From positions 186,001 to 250,000 of the forward strand of contig NZ_FXTY01000006.1 in the NCBI RefSeq assembly GCF_900182745.1: a DNA stretch of 64,000 nt. The letters are read 5' to 3'. Shown here piece after piece: positions 18,008 through 27,321 of this stretch. The notes under the pieces were generated by a model, which was not told where the DNA came from, searched no databases, and saw only the letters and a list, made by a program, of their open reading frames with translations. The position numbers and the translations under genes are program-made. Each line of letters opens with the position of its first letter. The first letter of the stretch is position 1. This DNA is from Shimia sagamensis. GTDB taxonomy: Bacteria > Pseudomonadota > Alphaproteobacteria > Rhodobacterales > Rhodobacteraceae.

Positions 18008-18490
18008 ATGAAGGTTTTCCTTGTCAGTTCGTTGTTAGCGTTTTCCCTTCCTCAGGCGGCGGTGGCTTCAAGTTCACTGCCAAAAGAGGTCGCTAACCGT
18101 GTCACCCAAGGCAGCGATGCTTGCGCGGCCTTCATGGCTTCGGGAACCAGCACAAAGACTCTCAAGAGCTTGGGCTTCAAGGGGTTTATGGGGAACATGC
18201 GGTTCGCTGTTAAAAGGTCCAATGCCCTTGCCCGAACTGAAATAGTCGTTGGAACCCAAAGCAAGAGAAAATGCTTCGTGTCAGTTAATATTTGGACACG
18301 TTCTGACTACAAGGAAGCCTTTGCAATTGCTGGAAAGTCTCTAATTGACAAAGGGTACACTCGGAAAACCCGGAAAATAAGCAGCAATGTTTCGGAGCAA
18401 TTCTTTCAACTAGGCACCCAAAAGGTGAATTTGCGTTTCGCATCGAGCGGATACGGATCGAGCCAGGTCACTTTCGAAAGACAAAGATAG
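18008..18490 (+). CDS. Secreted hypothetical protein between sucC and sucD
   Basis: A 160-residue exported protein; the signal peptide is about 1-21 (ends AVA). The mature part is basic (pI clearly high: many Lys/Arg, ending FERQR) with two cysteines (SDACAAF and RKCFV). No domain is recognised. Base composition and codon use are visibly more AT-rich than sucC and sucD (for example AATATTTGG, ATAGTCGTT runs), which hints at later insertion. It starts 3 bases after the sucC stop and ends 82 bases before sucD, so it must be on the suc transcript. Confidence 0.7.
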   Translation: MKVFLVSSLLAFSLPQAAVASSSLPKEVANRVTQGSDACAAFMASGTSTKTLKSLGFKGFMGNMRFAVKRSNALARTEIVVGTQSKRKCFVSVNIWTRSDYKEAFAIAGKSLIDKGYTRKTRKISSNVSEQFFQLGTQKVNLRFASSGYGSSQVTFERQR

Positions 18491-18572
18491 AGTCCGAAGG
18501 GCACCAGCTGCCCCTCGCAACAATGGCGAACGAGTCGATTTGCCAAAGTTCTAACCCCAAGGAGACTGCCAA

Positions 18573-19454
18573 ATGGCTATCCTCGTAGACGAAAACACCA
18601 AGGTTATCTGTCAGGGCTTCACCGGCTCTCAGGGCACCTTCCACTCTGAACAAGCCATCGCTTATGGCACCAAAATGGTCGGCGGCGTAACGCCAGGCAA
18701 AGGTGGCATGGACCACCTCGGCCTGCCGGTCTTCAACTCCGTGCACGAAGCCAAGGCAACCACCGAAGCCAACGCCTCTGTGATCTATGTTCCTCCGCCC
18801 TTCGCAGCGGACTCGATCCTCGAAGCGATCGACGCTGAGATGGAACTGATCATCTGCATCACCGAAGGCATTCCTGTGCTGGACATGATGAAGGTTGAGC
18901 GCGCGCTGCAAGGCTCCGCGTCCCGCCTGATCGGCCCAAACTGCCCCGGCGTGATCACACCTGACGCCTGCAAAATCGGCATCATGCCAGGCCACATCCA
19001 CAAGCGTGGCTCCGTGGGTGTTGTGTCCCGCTCCGGTACACTGACGTATGAAGCCGTGAAGCAAACTGCTGACATCGGTCTGGGCCAATCCACAGCTGTG
19101 GGCATCGGCGGCGACCCGATCAAAGGCACCGAGCACATCGACATCCTCGACATGTTCCTGTCTGACGATGAGACCCAGTCGATCATCATGATTGGTGAAA
19201 TTGGCGGTTCAGCAGAAGAAGAAGCTGCTGAGTTCCTGGCTAACGAGCGCAAGAAAGGCCGTTGGAAACCAACTGCTGGCTTTATCGCTGGTCGCACGGC
19301 CCCTCCCGGCCGCCGCATGGGCCACGCTGGCGCAATCGTTGCCGGTGGCAAAGGTGGTGCAGACGACAAAATCGCCGCGATGAAAGAAGCTGGCATTGTT
19401 GTTGCTGACAGCCCAGCCGGTCTCGGCGAAGCTGTGCTCAAAGCGATCGGCTAA
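18573..19454 (+). CDS. sucD: Succinyl-CoA synthetase alpha subunit
   Basis: The 293-residue alpha subunit. The CoA-binding Rossmann motif [14 protein letters not shown] is near the N terminus (about 15-28), [10 protein letters not shown] is the family signature, and MGHAGAI holds His251, the phosphohistidine of the catalytic cycle. Length is normal. AAGGAG lies upstream of the ATG. A structured 64-base element begins 28 bases after its stop. Confidence 0.98.
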   Translation: MAILVDENTKVICQGFTGSQGTFHSEQAIAYGTKMVGGVTPGKGGMDHLGLPVFNSVHEAKATTEANASVIYVPPPFAADSILEAIDAEMELIICITEGIPVLDMMKVERALQGSASRLIGPNCPGVITPDACKIGIMPGHIHKRGSVGVVSRSGTLTYEAVKQTADIGLGQSTAVGIGGDPIKGTEHIDILDMFLSDDETQSIIMIGEIGGSAEEEAAEFLANERKKGRWKPTAGFIAGRTAPPGRRMGHAGAIVAGGKGGADDKIAAMKEAGIVVADSPAGLGEAVLKAIG

Positions 19455-19481
19455 ATGCCTGCCGCTCGGCATATCAATAAA

Positions 19482-19545
19482 GGGCAGCGCCTGACCCAGG
19501 GTGGGTGCGAAAGCGCCCTCCCATGGGGAGGGTCAGGCGCTGCCC
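19482..19545 (+). repeat. Three-way-junction palindromic element, copy 1 (after sucD)
   Basis: Outer arms GGGCAGCGCCTGACCC (19482-19497) and GGGTCAGGCGCTGCCC (19530-19545) pair perfectly over 16 bp. Inside lie a 6-bp hairpin with a GAAA tetraloop (GGGTGC/GCGCCC) and a small TCCC/GGGA hairpin with an ATG loop. The same layout recurs after sucB with compensatory changes. It could be a repeated extragenic palindrome or a structured 3' UTR RNA. It is also in the leader of sucA. Confidence 0.8.
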
Positions 19546-19705
19546 GGCGTTGCCGTCGGGCCCATAACTGAAAGGTGAACGCGAAAAATTATGTTTCCGC
19601 GCAACCTGCGCTAAGTCTTTTGAAACATTCCCGCGTTCATCTACCCCAAGCCAGCCCTATGTGGGGCCAACATAAATCCGGTCCCATCCTTCACGAGGTG
19701 CCATC

Positions 19706-22666
19706 ATGACCGAACAGTCGCCAAACGACATCTTCCACGCCTCCTCCTTTATGCAGGGGCACAATGCGGAATACCTCGAACAGATGTATGCCCGCTACGC
19801 CGCCGACCCCGCTGCGGTTGACGAAGTCTGGCAGGAGTTTTTCCGCCAGCTTGGTGATGCAGAACTGGACGTCAAGGCAGAGGCCGCAGGCCCGTCATGG
19901 GCACGTAATGACTGGCCGCCACAGCCAAACGACGACCTAACCTCTTCCCTGACCGGCGAATGGCCGGAACAGGTTGAAGCCAAGGCCGCTGGCAAAAAGA
20001 TCAAAGAGAAAGCCGCCGCATCCGGCGTTGAGGTCTCTGACGAAGCGATCAAACGTGCGGTGCTGGACAGCATTCGCGCCCTGATGATCATCCGCGCCTA
20101 CCGAATTCGCGGCCACCTGATTGCCGACATCGACCCGCTGGGCATGCGCGATAACACTCCACATCCAGAGCTTGATCCAAAATCCTACGGCTTCTCCGAC
20201 GCCGACATGGATCGCCCGATCTTCATCGACAAAGTGCTCGGCTTGGACATCGCCACGATGCGCCAGATCATGGACATCGTGAAGCGCACTTACTGTGGTA
20301 CATTTGCGCTGCAATACATGCACATCTCCAACCCAGAAGAAGCGAGCTGGCTCAAAGAGCGCATCGAAGGGTACGACAAAGAGATCACCTTCACCCGTGA
20401 GGGCCGCAAAGCCATCCTGAACAAGCTGGTTGAGGCCGAAGGTTTCGAGAAGTTCCTGCATGTGAAATACATGGGCACCAAGCGCTTTGGTCTGGACGGC
20501 GGCGAAAGCCTGATCCCTGCCATGGAGCAGGTGATCAAACGCGGTGGCAGCCTGGGTGTCGAAGAGATTGTCATCGGTATGCCCCACCGTGGCCGCCTGT
20601 CGGTGCTGGCCAATGTGATGGCCAAGCCCTACCGCGCGATCTTCAACGAATTCCAGGGCGGCAGCTTTAAGCCAGAAGATGTCGACGGCTCCGGTGACGT
20701 GAAATACCATCTCGGCGCCTCTTCCGACCGTGAGTTTAACGGCAACACTGTCCACCTCAGCCTGACCGCCAACCCCTCCCACCTTGAGGCGGTGAACCCG
20801 GTTGTGCTGGGCAAAGTTCGCGCCAAACAAGATCAACGCAACGACGATGCCCGCACCTCTGTAATGCCGATCCTGTTGCACGGCGACGCGGCTTTTGCGG
20901 GCCAAGGTGTTGTGGCGGAGTGCTTTGCCCTGTCTGGCCTAAAGGGCCACAAAACCGGCGGCACCATGCATATCGTGGTGAACAACCAGATCGGTTTCAC
21001 CACCGCGCCGCATTTCTCCCGCTCCTCCCCATACCCAACGGACAACGCACTGGTTGTGGAAGCACCAATCTTCCACGTGAACGGCGACGATCCCGAAGCA
21101 GTTGTGCACGCGGCCAAAGTTGCCACCGAGTTCCGACAGAAATTTGGCAAAGACGTCGTCCTCGACATCTTCTGCTACCGTCGCTTTGGGCACAACGAGG
21201 GCGACGAGCCCATGTTCACCAACCCGATGATGTACAAGCGCATCAAGAAGCACAAAACCACATTGACGCTGTATACCGAACGTCTGGTGAAAGACGGCCT
21301 CATTCCAGAGGGTGAGATCGAGGACATGAAAGCCTCTTTCCAAGCCCATCTGAACGAAGAGTTCGAAGTGGGCAAAGACTTCAAACCCAACAAAGCTGAC
21401 TGGCTTGATGGACGCTGGTCGCACTTGGACAAACGCGGCGAAGACTATGAACGCGGCCAAACCTCGATCAAGCCGGAAACCTTGGCAGAAATCGGCAACG
21501 CCCTAGCGTCCGTGCCCGAAGGCTTCCCGCTGCACAAAACCGTGGGCCGTCTGCTGGACACCCGTGGCAAGATGTTCTCTTCCGGCAAAGGTTTTGACTG
21601 GGCCACCGCCGAAGCCATGGCCTTTGGCTCACTGATGACCGAAGGCTACCCCGTGCGCCTATCCGGTCAGGATGCCACCCGCGGCACGTTCTCGCAGCGC
21701 CACTCCGGCATCATCAACCAGGACACGGAAGAGCGCTACTACCCGCTCAACAACATCCGCGCCGGTCAGAGCCAATACGAAGTCATCGACTCTGCGTTGT
21801 CTGAATACGCGGTGCTTGGCTTTGAATATGGCTTCTCGTTGGCAGAACCAAATGCGCTGACCCTTTGGGAGGCCCAGTTTGGCGATTTTGCCAACGGTGC
21901 GCAGATCATGTTTGACCAGTTCATCAGCTCAGGCGAAAGCAAATGGCTGCGCATGTCCGGTCTGACCGTTCTGTTGCCACATGGCTTTGAAGGCCAAGGC
22001 CCGGAGCACTCCTCCGCACGTCTTGAGCGTTTCTTGCAGATGTGTGGTGGCGATAACTGGATTGTGGCCAACTGCACCACGCCGGCCAACTACTTCCACA
22101 TCCTGCGCCGTCAGCTGCACCGCACCTTCCGCAAGCCGCTGATCCTGATGACACCCAAATCCCTGCTGCGCCACAAACTGGCGACATCTGAAGCGGAGGA
22201 TTTTGTCGACGGGTCTTCCTTCCACCGCGTGCTGTGGGATGACGCCCAGAAAGGCCAGTCCGACACCGAGTTGAAGAAAGACAAAGACGTCAAACGTGTC
22301 GTCATGTGTTCCGGCAAAGTCTACTACGACCTGCTCGAAGAGCGCGACGCCCGTGGCATCGACGATGTCTACCTGATGCGGATTGAGCAATATTATCCGT
22401 TCCCAGCCCACTCGCTGATCAAGGAGCTTGAGCGCTTCAAAGATGCAGAAATGGTCTGGTGTCAGGAAGAACCCAAGAACCAAGGTGCCTGGTCCTTCAT
22501 CGAACCCAACATTGAATGGGCGCTCACACGCATCAAAGCCAAACACTCCCGTCCGGTATACGCAGGCCGCCCGGCCTCCGCCTCGCCTGCCACCGGACTG
22601 GCAAGCCAACACAAAGCCCAACAAGCAGCGCTGGTGGATGCCGCGCTCTCCATGGAAGGAAATTGA
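19706..22666 (+). CDS. sucA: 2-oxoglutarate dehydrogenase E1 component
   Basis: The 986-residue thiamine-diphosphate-dependent E1 of the 2-oxoglutarate dehydrogenase complex. The N-terminal E1 motif (HASSFMQGHNAEYLEQMYARY) is present. The TPP core includes GMPHRGRLSVLANV, HGDAAFAGQGVVAE and NNQIGFTTAP, and the transketolase-like pyrimidine domain has QDATRGTFSQRHS. Length is normal. It is followed by sucB after 3 bases (TGATCC, then ATG), so the two are coupled. A 251-base leader with the structured repeat separates it from sucD. Confidence 0.98.
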   Translation: MTEQSPNDIFHASSFMQGHNAEYLEQMYARYAADPAAVDEVWQEFFRQLGDAELDVKAEAAGPSWARNDWPPQPNDDLTSSLTGEWPEQVEAKAAGKKIKEKAAASGVEVSDEAIKRAVLDSIRALMIIRAYRIRGHLIADIDPLGMRDNTPHPELDPKSYGFSDADMDRPIFIDKVLGLDIATMRQIMDIVKRTYCGTFALQYMHISNPEEASWLKERIEGYDKEITFTREGRKAILNKLVEAEGFEKFLHVKYMGTKRFGLDGGESLIPAMEQVIKRGGSLGVEEIVIGMPHRGRLSVLANVMAKPYRAIFNEFQGGSFKPEDVDGSGDVKYHLGASSDREFNGNTVHLSLTANPSHLEAVNPVVLGKVRAKQDQRNDDARTSVMPILLHGDAAFAGQGVVAECFALSGLKGHKTGGTMHIVVNNQIGFTTAPHFSRSSPYPTDNALVVEAPIFHVNGDDPEAVVHAAKVATEFRQKFGKDVVLDIFCYRRFGHNEGDEPMFTNPMMYKRIKKHKTTLTLYTERLVKDGLIPEGEIEDMKASFQAHLNEEFEVGKDFKPNKADWLDGRWSHLDKRGEDYERGQTSIKPETLAEIGNALASVPEGFPLHKTVGRLLDTRGKMFSSGKGFDWATAEAMAFGSLMTEGYPVRLSGQDATRGTFSQRHSGIINQDTEERYYPLNNIRAGQSQYEVIDSALSEYAVLGFEYGFSLAEPNALTLWEAQFGDFANGAQIMFDQFISSGESKWLRMSGLTVLLPHGFEGQGPEHSSARLERFLQMCGGDNWIVANCTTPANYFHILRRQLHRTFRKPLILMTPKSLLRHKLATSEAEDFVDGSSFHRVLWDDAQKGQSDTELKKDKDVKRVVMCSGKVYYDLLEERDARGIDDVYLMRIEQYYPFPAHSLIKELERFKDAEMVWCQEEPKNQGAWSFIEPNIEWALTRIKAKHSRPVYAGRPASASPATGLASQHKAQQAALVDAALSMEGN

Positions 22667-22669
22667 TCC

Positions 22670-24160
22670 ATGACCGAAGTTCGAGTCCCTACCCTTGGCG
22701 AATCCGTCACCGAAGCCACCGTTGCCACCTGGTTCAAGAAACCGGGTGATGCGGTTGCTGTCGACGAAATGCTCTGCGAGCTGGAAACCGACAAAGTGAC
22801 CGTCGAAGTCCCGGCCCCAGCCGCCGGTGTTCTGGGAGAGATTGTCGCTGCCGAAGGCGACACCGTGGGTGTTGATGCTCTGCTGGCCAACATCACCGCG
22901 GGCGAAGGTGCCGCACCTGCGCCAGCCGCTACCGCAGCACCCGCCGCCGCAGCCCCTGCATCCGGTGGTGGTGATGCGGTTGACGTGATGGTCCCAACTC
23001 TGGGTGAATCCGTAACCGAGGCCACCGTCTCCACATGGTTCAAAGCTGTGGGTGACACCGTTGCGCAAGACGAGATGCTCTGTGAGCTGGAAACCGACAA
23101 GGTTTCCGTCGAAGTGCCTGCGCCTGCCGCTGGTGTGTTGACTGAGATCGTCGCAGCTGAAGGTGCCACTGTGGACGCCTCCGCAAAACTGGCCGTAATT
23201 GGTGGCGCGTCTGCCTCCGCACCAACAGCGCCTGCCGCAGCCCCAGCTGCCGCACCTGCTGGTTCCGCTGATGTCGAAAACGCCCCATCTGCCAACAAAC
23301 TGATGGCGGAAAAAGGCATTGCTGCATCTGCTGTCACCGGCACAGGCCGCGATGGTCGCATCATGAAAGAAGACGTGATGAAAGCCGCCTTGGCCCCAGC
23401 ACCTGCCGCTGCCCCAGCCCCGGCTGCAGCCCCACGTGCACCGGTATCCGCTGACGACGCCTCCCGCGAAGAGCGCGTGAAAATGACCCGTCTGCGTCAG
23501 ACCATCGCCAAGCGTCTGAAAGAAAGCCAGAACACCGCCGCCATGCTCACGACCTACAACGAGGTCGACATGGGCGAGGTCATGGCACTGCGCAGCCAAT
23601 ACAAAGACCAGTTCGAGAAAAAGCACGGCGTGCGTTTGGGCTTCATGTCTTTCTTCACCAAAGCTTGTGTGCACGCGCTGAAAGAAGTGCCAGAGGTGAA
23701 CGCAGAGATCGACGGCACCGACATCGTGTACAAGAACTTCGTACACATGGGTGTGGCCGCTGGCACGCCAACCGGTCTGGTTGTGCCTGTGATCCGCGAT
23801 GCCGACAGCATGTCTTTTGCGGAGATCGAAAAAGCCATCTCTGAAAAAGGCAAACGTGCCCGTGACGGCAAACTGTCCATGGCGGAAATGCAGAGCGGCA
23901 CCTTCACGCTGTCCAACGGCGGTGTCTACGGCTCTCTGATGTCCTCGCCAATCCTGAACCCACCGCAGTCCGGTATCCTCGGTATGCACAAAATTCAGGA
24001 CCGTCCAATGGCAATCAACGGTCAGGTTGTGATCCGTCCGATGATGTATCTGGCCCTGTCCTACGATCACCGCATCGTGGACGGCAAAGGCGCCGTGACC
24101 TTCCTCGTGCGCGTGAAAGAAGCGCTGGAAGACCCACGCCGCCTGCTGATGGATCTCTGA
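22670..24160 (+). CDS. sucB: Dihydrolipoyllysine succinyltransferase E2 with two lipoyl domains
   Basis: The 496-residue E2 core of the 2-oxoglutarate dehydrogenase complex. Two lipoyl domains stand in tandem: residues 1-78 with Lys42 and about 103-180 with Lys144, both in ELETDKV(T/S)VEVPAPA. An Ala/Pro linker, the subunit-binding domain (about 206-240), a second linker and the catalytic domain (from about 265) follow. The active-site [11 protein letters not shown] has His467. Most E2o proteins have one lipoyl domain, which explains the extra ~90 residues; I recall longer SucB proteins in other Rhodobacterales. Confidence 0.97.
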   Translation: MTEVRVPTLGESVTEATVATWFKKPGDAVAVDEMLCELETDKVTVEVPAPAAGVLGEIVAAEGDTVGVDALLANITAGEGAAPAPAATAAPAAAAPASGGGDAVDVMVPTLGESVTEATVSTWFKAVGDTVAQDEMLCELETDKVSVEVPAPAAGVLTEIVAAEGATVDASAKLAVIGGASASAPTAPAAAPAAAPAGSADVENAPSANKLMAEKGIAASAVTGTGRDGRIMKEDVMKAALAPAPAAAPAPAAAPRAPVSADDASREERVKMTRLRQTIAKRLKESQNTAAMLTTYNEVDMGEVMALRSQYKDQFEKKHGVRLGFMSFFTKACVHALKEVPEVNAEIDGTDIVYKNFVHMGVAAGTPTGLVVPVIRDADSMSFAEIEKAISEKGKRARDGKLSMAEMQSGTFTLSNGGVYGSLMSSPILNPPQSGILGMHKIQDRPMAINGQVVIRPMMYLALSYDHRIVDGKGAVTFLVRVKEALEDPRRLLMDL

Positions 24161-24185
24161 TCTGATGGCCGACCTTCCTCACAGA

Positions 24186-24248
24186 GGGCAGCGCACGACC
24201 CTGGGTGGGCGTGAAGCGCCCTCCCGTGGGGAGGGTCGTGCGCTGCCC
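24186..24248 (+). repeat. Three-way-junction palindromic element, copy 2 (after sucB)
   Basis: Outer arms GGGCAGCGCACGACCC and GGGTCGTGCGCTGCCC pair perfectly over 16 bp, enclosing GGGCGT/GCGCCC with a GAA loop and TCCC/GGGA with a GTG loop. Relative to copy 1, two base pairs in the outer stem changed on both sides (C:G to A:U and U:A to C:G). It begins 26 bases after the sucB stop, matching the placement of copy 1 after sucD. Confidence 0.8.
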
Positions 24249-24322
24249 GTGCCACACGTGGCCCGTGTAAAGACTTGCACCACATTTTCCAGCCATGGAT
24301 GCTCTTGAACGGAAGGCGTGTC

Positions 24323-24706
24323 GTGACCGAACCACATCCGAAGTTTCAAACCCTGACCAGTTTCCTTAGCGCCATACCAGGCATCAAAATTTTTTCCTCA
24401 GGTGATTTGCCTAGCGGCGGCTGGTGGGTCAAATTGGACATTGATATCCGGCAGGGGCACGCTTGGCATTTGGTGCAAGAGCTTGGATACGTTCTCAATA
24501 ACTTGTCTGTTCAAGAACGACTTCCGACGGTTTTTAAGCCAGTTTCGCCTCCTCCCTACCTAAACGGTGGGCCCTCCGACTACCTTTCTTGGGTGATTGA
24601 ATGTCCGGAAAAAAGCTTTGCTCCGGGAACAGCCCAAAAGTGGCTAGAAGGGCGCTTACCTAATCCCGCACATAAGCTGAGTGAATGGCAGGGGTTAGAC
24701 GAATGA
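24323..24706 (+). CDS. Hypothetical protein between sucB and lpd (127 aa)
   Basis: A 127-residue cytosolic protein without recognised family, signal peptide or membrane segment. It is aromatic- and proline-rich (GGWWVKLDIDI, SPPPYLNGGPSDY). The GTG start (VTEPHPKFQTL) has GGAAGG at 6-8 bases; ATG at 24299 is an alternative adding 8 residues. Codon use is looser and more AT-rich than in sucB or lpd. Size and composition recall small immunity-type or antitoxin-like orphans, but no partner gene is visible, so I do not claim that. Confidence 0.6.
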   Translation: MTEPHPKFQTLTSFLSAIPGIKIFSSGDLPSGGWWVKLDIDIRQGHAWHLVQELGYVLNNLSVQERLPTVFKPVSPPPYLNGGPSDYLSWVIECPEKSFAPGTAQKWLEGRLPNPAHKLSEWQGLDE

Positions 24707-24894
24707 TTGCGCCCATTGCCTCGATACTTCGCCTAAAGGGCGCCTCGTTTTGCACCTCCGCGATACAGACGCAATACCGACGCTATGCAGACGTGCAAAA
24801 ATCGCCCAAACTGGCCCTATTGGAGAGACGCGCATTTCCCCTGCCCGCCGCTGGCTCCGCGCCGCACGAGATGCAGGACATAGGAGGATAGACC

Positions 24895-25164
24895 ATGCCC
24901 ACCCATGTGCTCTGGCAAGCTGATGTTGCCGATTTTGACGCCTGGCTCACCGTCTTCCGACAGGACGCCGCCAACCGCAAAGCCGCCGGGATTGTCGACC
25001 TCAACGTCTGGTCTGATCCTGACCGTGACAACCACGCCATTGCGCTGTTTGCCATCATTGACAAAGACCAGGCCCGCGCCTTTTTTGAGAGCGAGGAGCT
25101 GGCCATGCACCTAGAGCGCGACGGCATCACCAACGTCACCGTCAAACTGTTGAAACCCGAATAA
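24895..25164 (+). CDS. Small ferredoxin-fold (ABM-like) protein
   Basis: An 89-residue cytosolic protein whose pattern (VLWQADVADFDAWLTVF, then IDKDQARAFFESEELAMHLERDG) looks like a dimeric alpha-beta barrel of the antibiotic-monooxygenase/DUF3764 type. No catalytic residue can be assigned. AGGAGG 7-8 bases upstream supports the ATG. It lies 86 bases before lpd on the same strand and may be cotranscribed with it. Confidence 0.7.
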   Translation: MPTHVLWQADVADFDAWLTVFRQDAANRKAAGIVDLNVWSDPDRDNHAIALFAIIDKDQARAFFESEELAMHLERDGITNVTVKLLKPE

Positions 25165-25250
25165 AGACCAACCATATCAATCTCTTGTAGTGAGAGTTCT
25201 TCCACAACTCGGGGCATCACGCCCCAGCAATAGACCAAGGAAACACACCC

Positions 25251-26645
25251 ATGGCTCAATACGACGTCATCATCATCGGCGCAGGCCCTGGCGGCTACGT
25301 CTCTGCAATTCGTTGCGCACAGCTCGGCCTGAAAACCGCCATCGTGGAAGGCCGCGAAACCTTGGGCGGCACCTGCCTGAACGTGGGCTGTATCCCGTCC
25401 AAGGCGCTGCTGCACGCAACCCACATGCTGCACGAAGCCGAGCATAACTTTGCCGACATGGGCCTGAAGGGCAAAAGCCCGTCTGTGGATTGGACACAGA
25501 TGAAGTCCTACAAGACTGATGTTGTTGGACAAAACACCGGCGGCATCGAGTTCTTGATGAAGAAGAACAAGATCGATTGGCTCAAGGGTTGGGCATCTAT
25601 TCCTGCCGCTGGTCAGGTCAAAGTGGGTGACGACACGCACGAAACCAAGAACATCGTGATCGCGTCTGGCTCCGTGCCATCCTCCCTGCCAGGTGTTGAG
25701 GTCGACAACGACAAAGGCATCGTGGTCGACAGCACCGGCGCGCTGGACCTGCCTAAGGTTCCAAAGAAGATGACCGTGATCGGCGCTGGTGTGATCGGCC
25801 TCGAGCTCGGCTCCGTCTACGCCCGCCTTGGCGCAGAAGTGACCGTGGTGGAATACATGGACGCCATCTGCCCTGGCATGGACGCGGATGTGCAGCGCAC
25901 GTTCAAACGTATCCTTGAAAAACAAGGCCTTAAGTTCATCATGGGCGCGGCTGTGCAAGGTGTGGATGCCACAAAAACCAAAGCCAAAGTGCGCTACCTG
26001 CCTAAGAAAGGCGGCGACGAAGAGGTTGTGGACGCAGACGTGGTCCTGGTTGCCACCGGCCGTAAACCCTTTGCCGAAGGCCTTGGCCTCGACGCGCTTG
26101 GCGTAAAACTGACCGAACGCGGCCAGATCGCTGTGGACGGCAAATGGGCCACCAACGTGCCGGGCATCTACGCCATCGGCGACGTGATCGAAGGCCCTAT
26201 GTTGGCCCACAAAGCCGAAGACGAAGGCATGGCGGTTGCCGACGTGCTGGCTGGCAACCATGGCCACGTGAACTACGGCGTGATCCCGGGCGTGGTCTAC
26301 ACCACCCCAGAAGTGGCCACCGTGGGCGCAACTGAGGCCGCACTGAAAGCTGAAGGTCGCAAGATCAAAACCGGTAAGTTCATGTTCATGGGCAACGCCC
26401 GCGCCAAGGCGGTTCATCAAGGCGACGGCTTTGTGAAAATCATCGTAGACAAAGAAACCGACCGCGTGCTCGGCGCCGCGATCATTGGCCCGGCAGCGGG
26501 CGACATGATCCACGAGCTCTGCGTGGCCATGGAGTTCGGCGCCTCGGCACAGGACATCGCCCTGACCTGCCACGCGCACCCAACCTACTCCGAAGCGGTC
26601 CGCGAAGCCGCGCTCGCTTGCGGCGACGGCGCAATCCACAGCTAA
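25251..26645 (+). CDS. lpd: Dihydrolipoyl dehydrogenase (E3)
   Basis: The 464-residue E3 flavoprotein that reoxidises the lipoyl groups of SucB. FAD motif [15 protein letters not shown] (6-20); redox disulfide Cys42-Cys47 in [16 protein letters not shown] motif [19 protein letters not shown]; second FAD motif GIYAIGDV; and the His443-Glu448 pair in HPTYSEA. Length is normal. Separated from sucB by two small genes, which suggests it may also serve other 2-oxoacid dehydrogenase or glycine cleavage complexes. A terminator follows. Confidence 0.98.
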   Translation: MAQYDVIIIGAGPGGYVSAIRCAQLGLKTAIVEGRETLGGTCLNVGCIPSKALLHATHMLHEAEHNFADMGLKGKSPSVDWTQMKSYKTDVVGQNTGGIEFLMKKNKIDWLKGWASIPAAGQVKVGDDTHETKNIVIASGSVPSSLPGVEVDNDKGIVVDSTGALDLPKVPKKMTVIGAGVIGLELGSVYARLGAEVTVVEYMDAICPGMDADVQRTFKRILEKQGLKFIMGAAVQGVDATKTKAKVRYLPKKGGDEEVVDADVVLVATGRKPFAEGLGLDALGVKLTERGQIAVDGKWATNVPGIYAIGDVIEGPMLAHKAEDEGMAVADVLAGNHGHVNYGVIPGVVYTTPEVATVGATEAALKAEGRKIKTGKFMFMGNARAKAVHQGDGFVKIIVDKETDRVLGAAIIGPAAGDMIHELCVAMEFGASAQDIALTCHAHPTYSEAVREAALACGDGAIHS

Positions 26646-26661
26646 GCTGTTTATCTAGAAC

Positions 26662-26692
26662 AACAAAGGGCGCCTCTAGGGGCACCCTTTTC
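26662..26692 (+). terminator. Terminator after lpd
   Basis: AAAGGGCGCC and GGGCACCCTTTT pair (one mismatch) around TCTA, followed by TTTTCG. It closes the suc-lpd gene series. Confidence 0.75.
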
Positions 26693-26715
26693 GTTTGGAA
26701 ACATGGCCCAGGCCA

Positions 26716-27321
26716 TTACCACATCGTCTTCGCTGCCCGCGCGGCCCAGCCCTCGTCATAGGGTGTACCGCCTTCGGCCCCATCCGTCTGTTCGGCCAGG
26801 ATCTGCCCTACGGTGGGCAGGTCAGCGCTCTCATCCTCCGAGGTCCACAACCCGGCCCGCATCACCGCCCGCGCACATTGCGTGTAGATTTCGCCAATCT
26901 TGATCACAATCACCGCGCGCGGATGTTTGCCTTTGACCTCAAAACTCTCACACAGCGCTACGTCCGTAGTCACCTTGGCAAGGCCATTCACCCGCACAAC
27001 AATGTTGGACCCGGGCACCATGAACATCAGCGAGATACGTCCGTCCGCCACAATGTTGCGCAGCGTATCTATACGGTTGTTGCCGCGCCAATCCGGCATC
27101 GCCAATGTGTGGTCATCCAGCTCACGCACCACAGGGCCATCGTCTCCCCGCGGGCTGCCGTCGGTGCCTTCCGGCCCGACAGTCGACAGCACACAGAACC
27201 GCGACGCCATGATCCATTTGCGATAGAGCGGCGTCATCTTCTGTGCCACTTTGTTGACCGATGCCGAAGCCGGCTGTCCGTAAAGCGCCTCTAACTCCGC
27301 AAGATCACTGACGTACTGCAT
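26716..27321 (-). CDS. Pyridoxamine 5'-phosphate oxidase-like flavoprotein
   Basis: A protein of about 200 residues with the split-barrel FMN-binding fold of the PPOX superfamily, of the MSMEG_1061/DR2398 subfamily. Typical stretches are RFCVLSTVGPEGTDGSPRGD, MPDWRGNNRIDTLRNI and MFMVPGSN. The substrate is unknown; true PdxH activity is unlikely for this subfamily. The ATG at 27321 is used here; a TTG three codons upstream is possible. It overlaps the end of plsC by 17 bases, so it is translated from the same message. Confidence 0.82.
   Translation of the reverse strand: MQYVSDLAELEALYGQPASASVNKVAQKMTPLYRKWIMASRFCVLSTVGPEGTDGSPRGDDGPVVRELDDHTLAMPDWRGNNRIDTLRNIVADGRISLMFMVPGSNIVVRVNGLAKVTTDVALCESFEVKGKHPRAVIVIKIGEIYTQCARAVMRAGLWTSEDESADLPTVGQILAEQTDGAEGGTPYDEGWAARAAKTMW

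Noticed and set aside
21929-24070. A 713-codon open frame on the minus strand opposite sucA/sucB
   Set aside because: It is a shadow of strongly biased plus-strand genes; its translation is His/Gly/Cys-rich with no domain, and it crosses the sucA-sucB boundary.
24783-26639. A 618-codon minus-strand frame opposite lpd
   Set aside because: Same cause: low-complexity translation, no ribosome site, and it covers the whole of a clear lpd gene.
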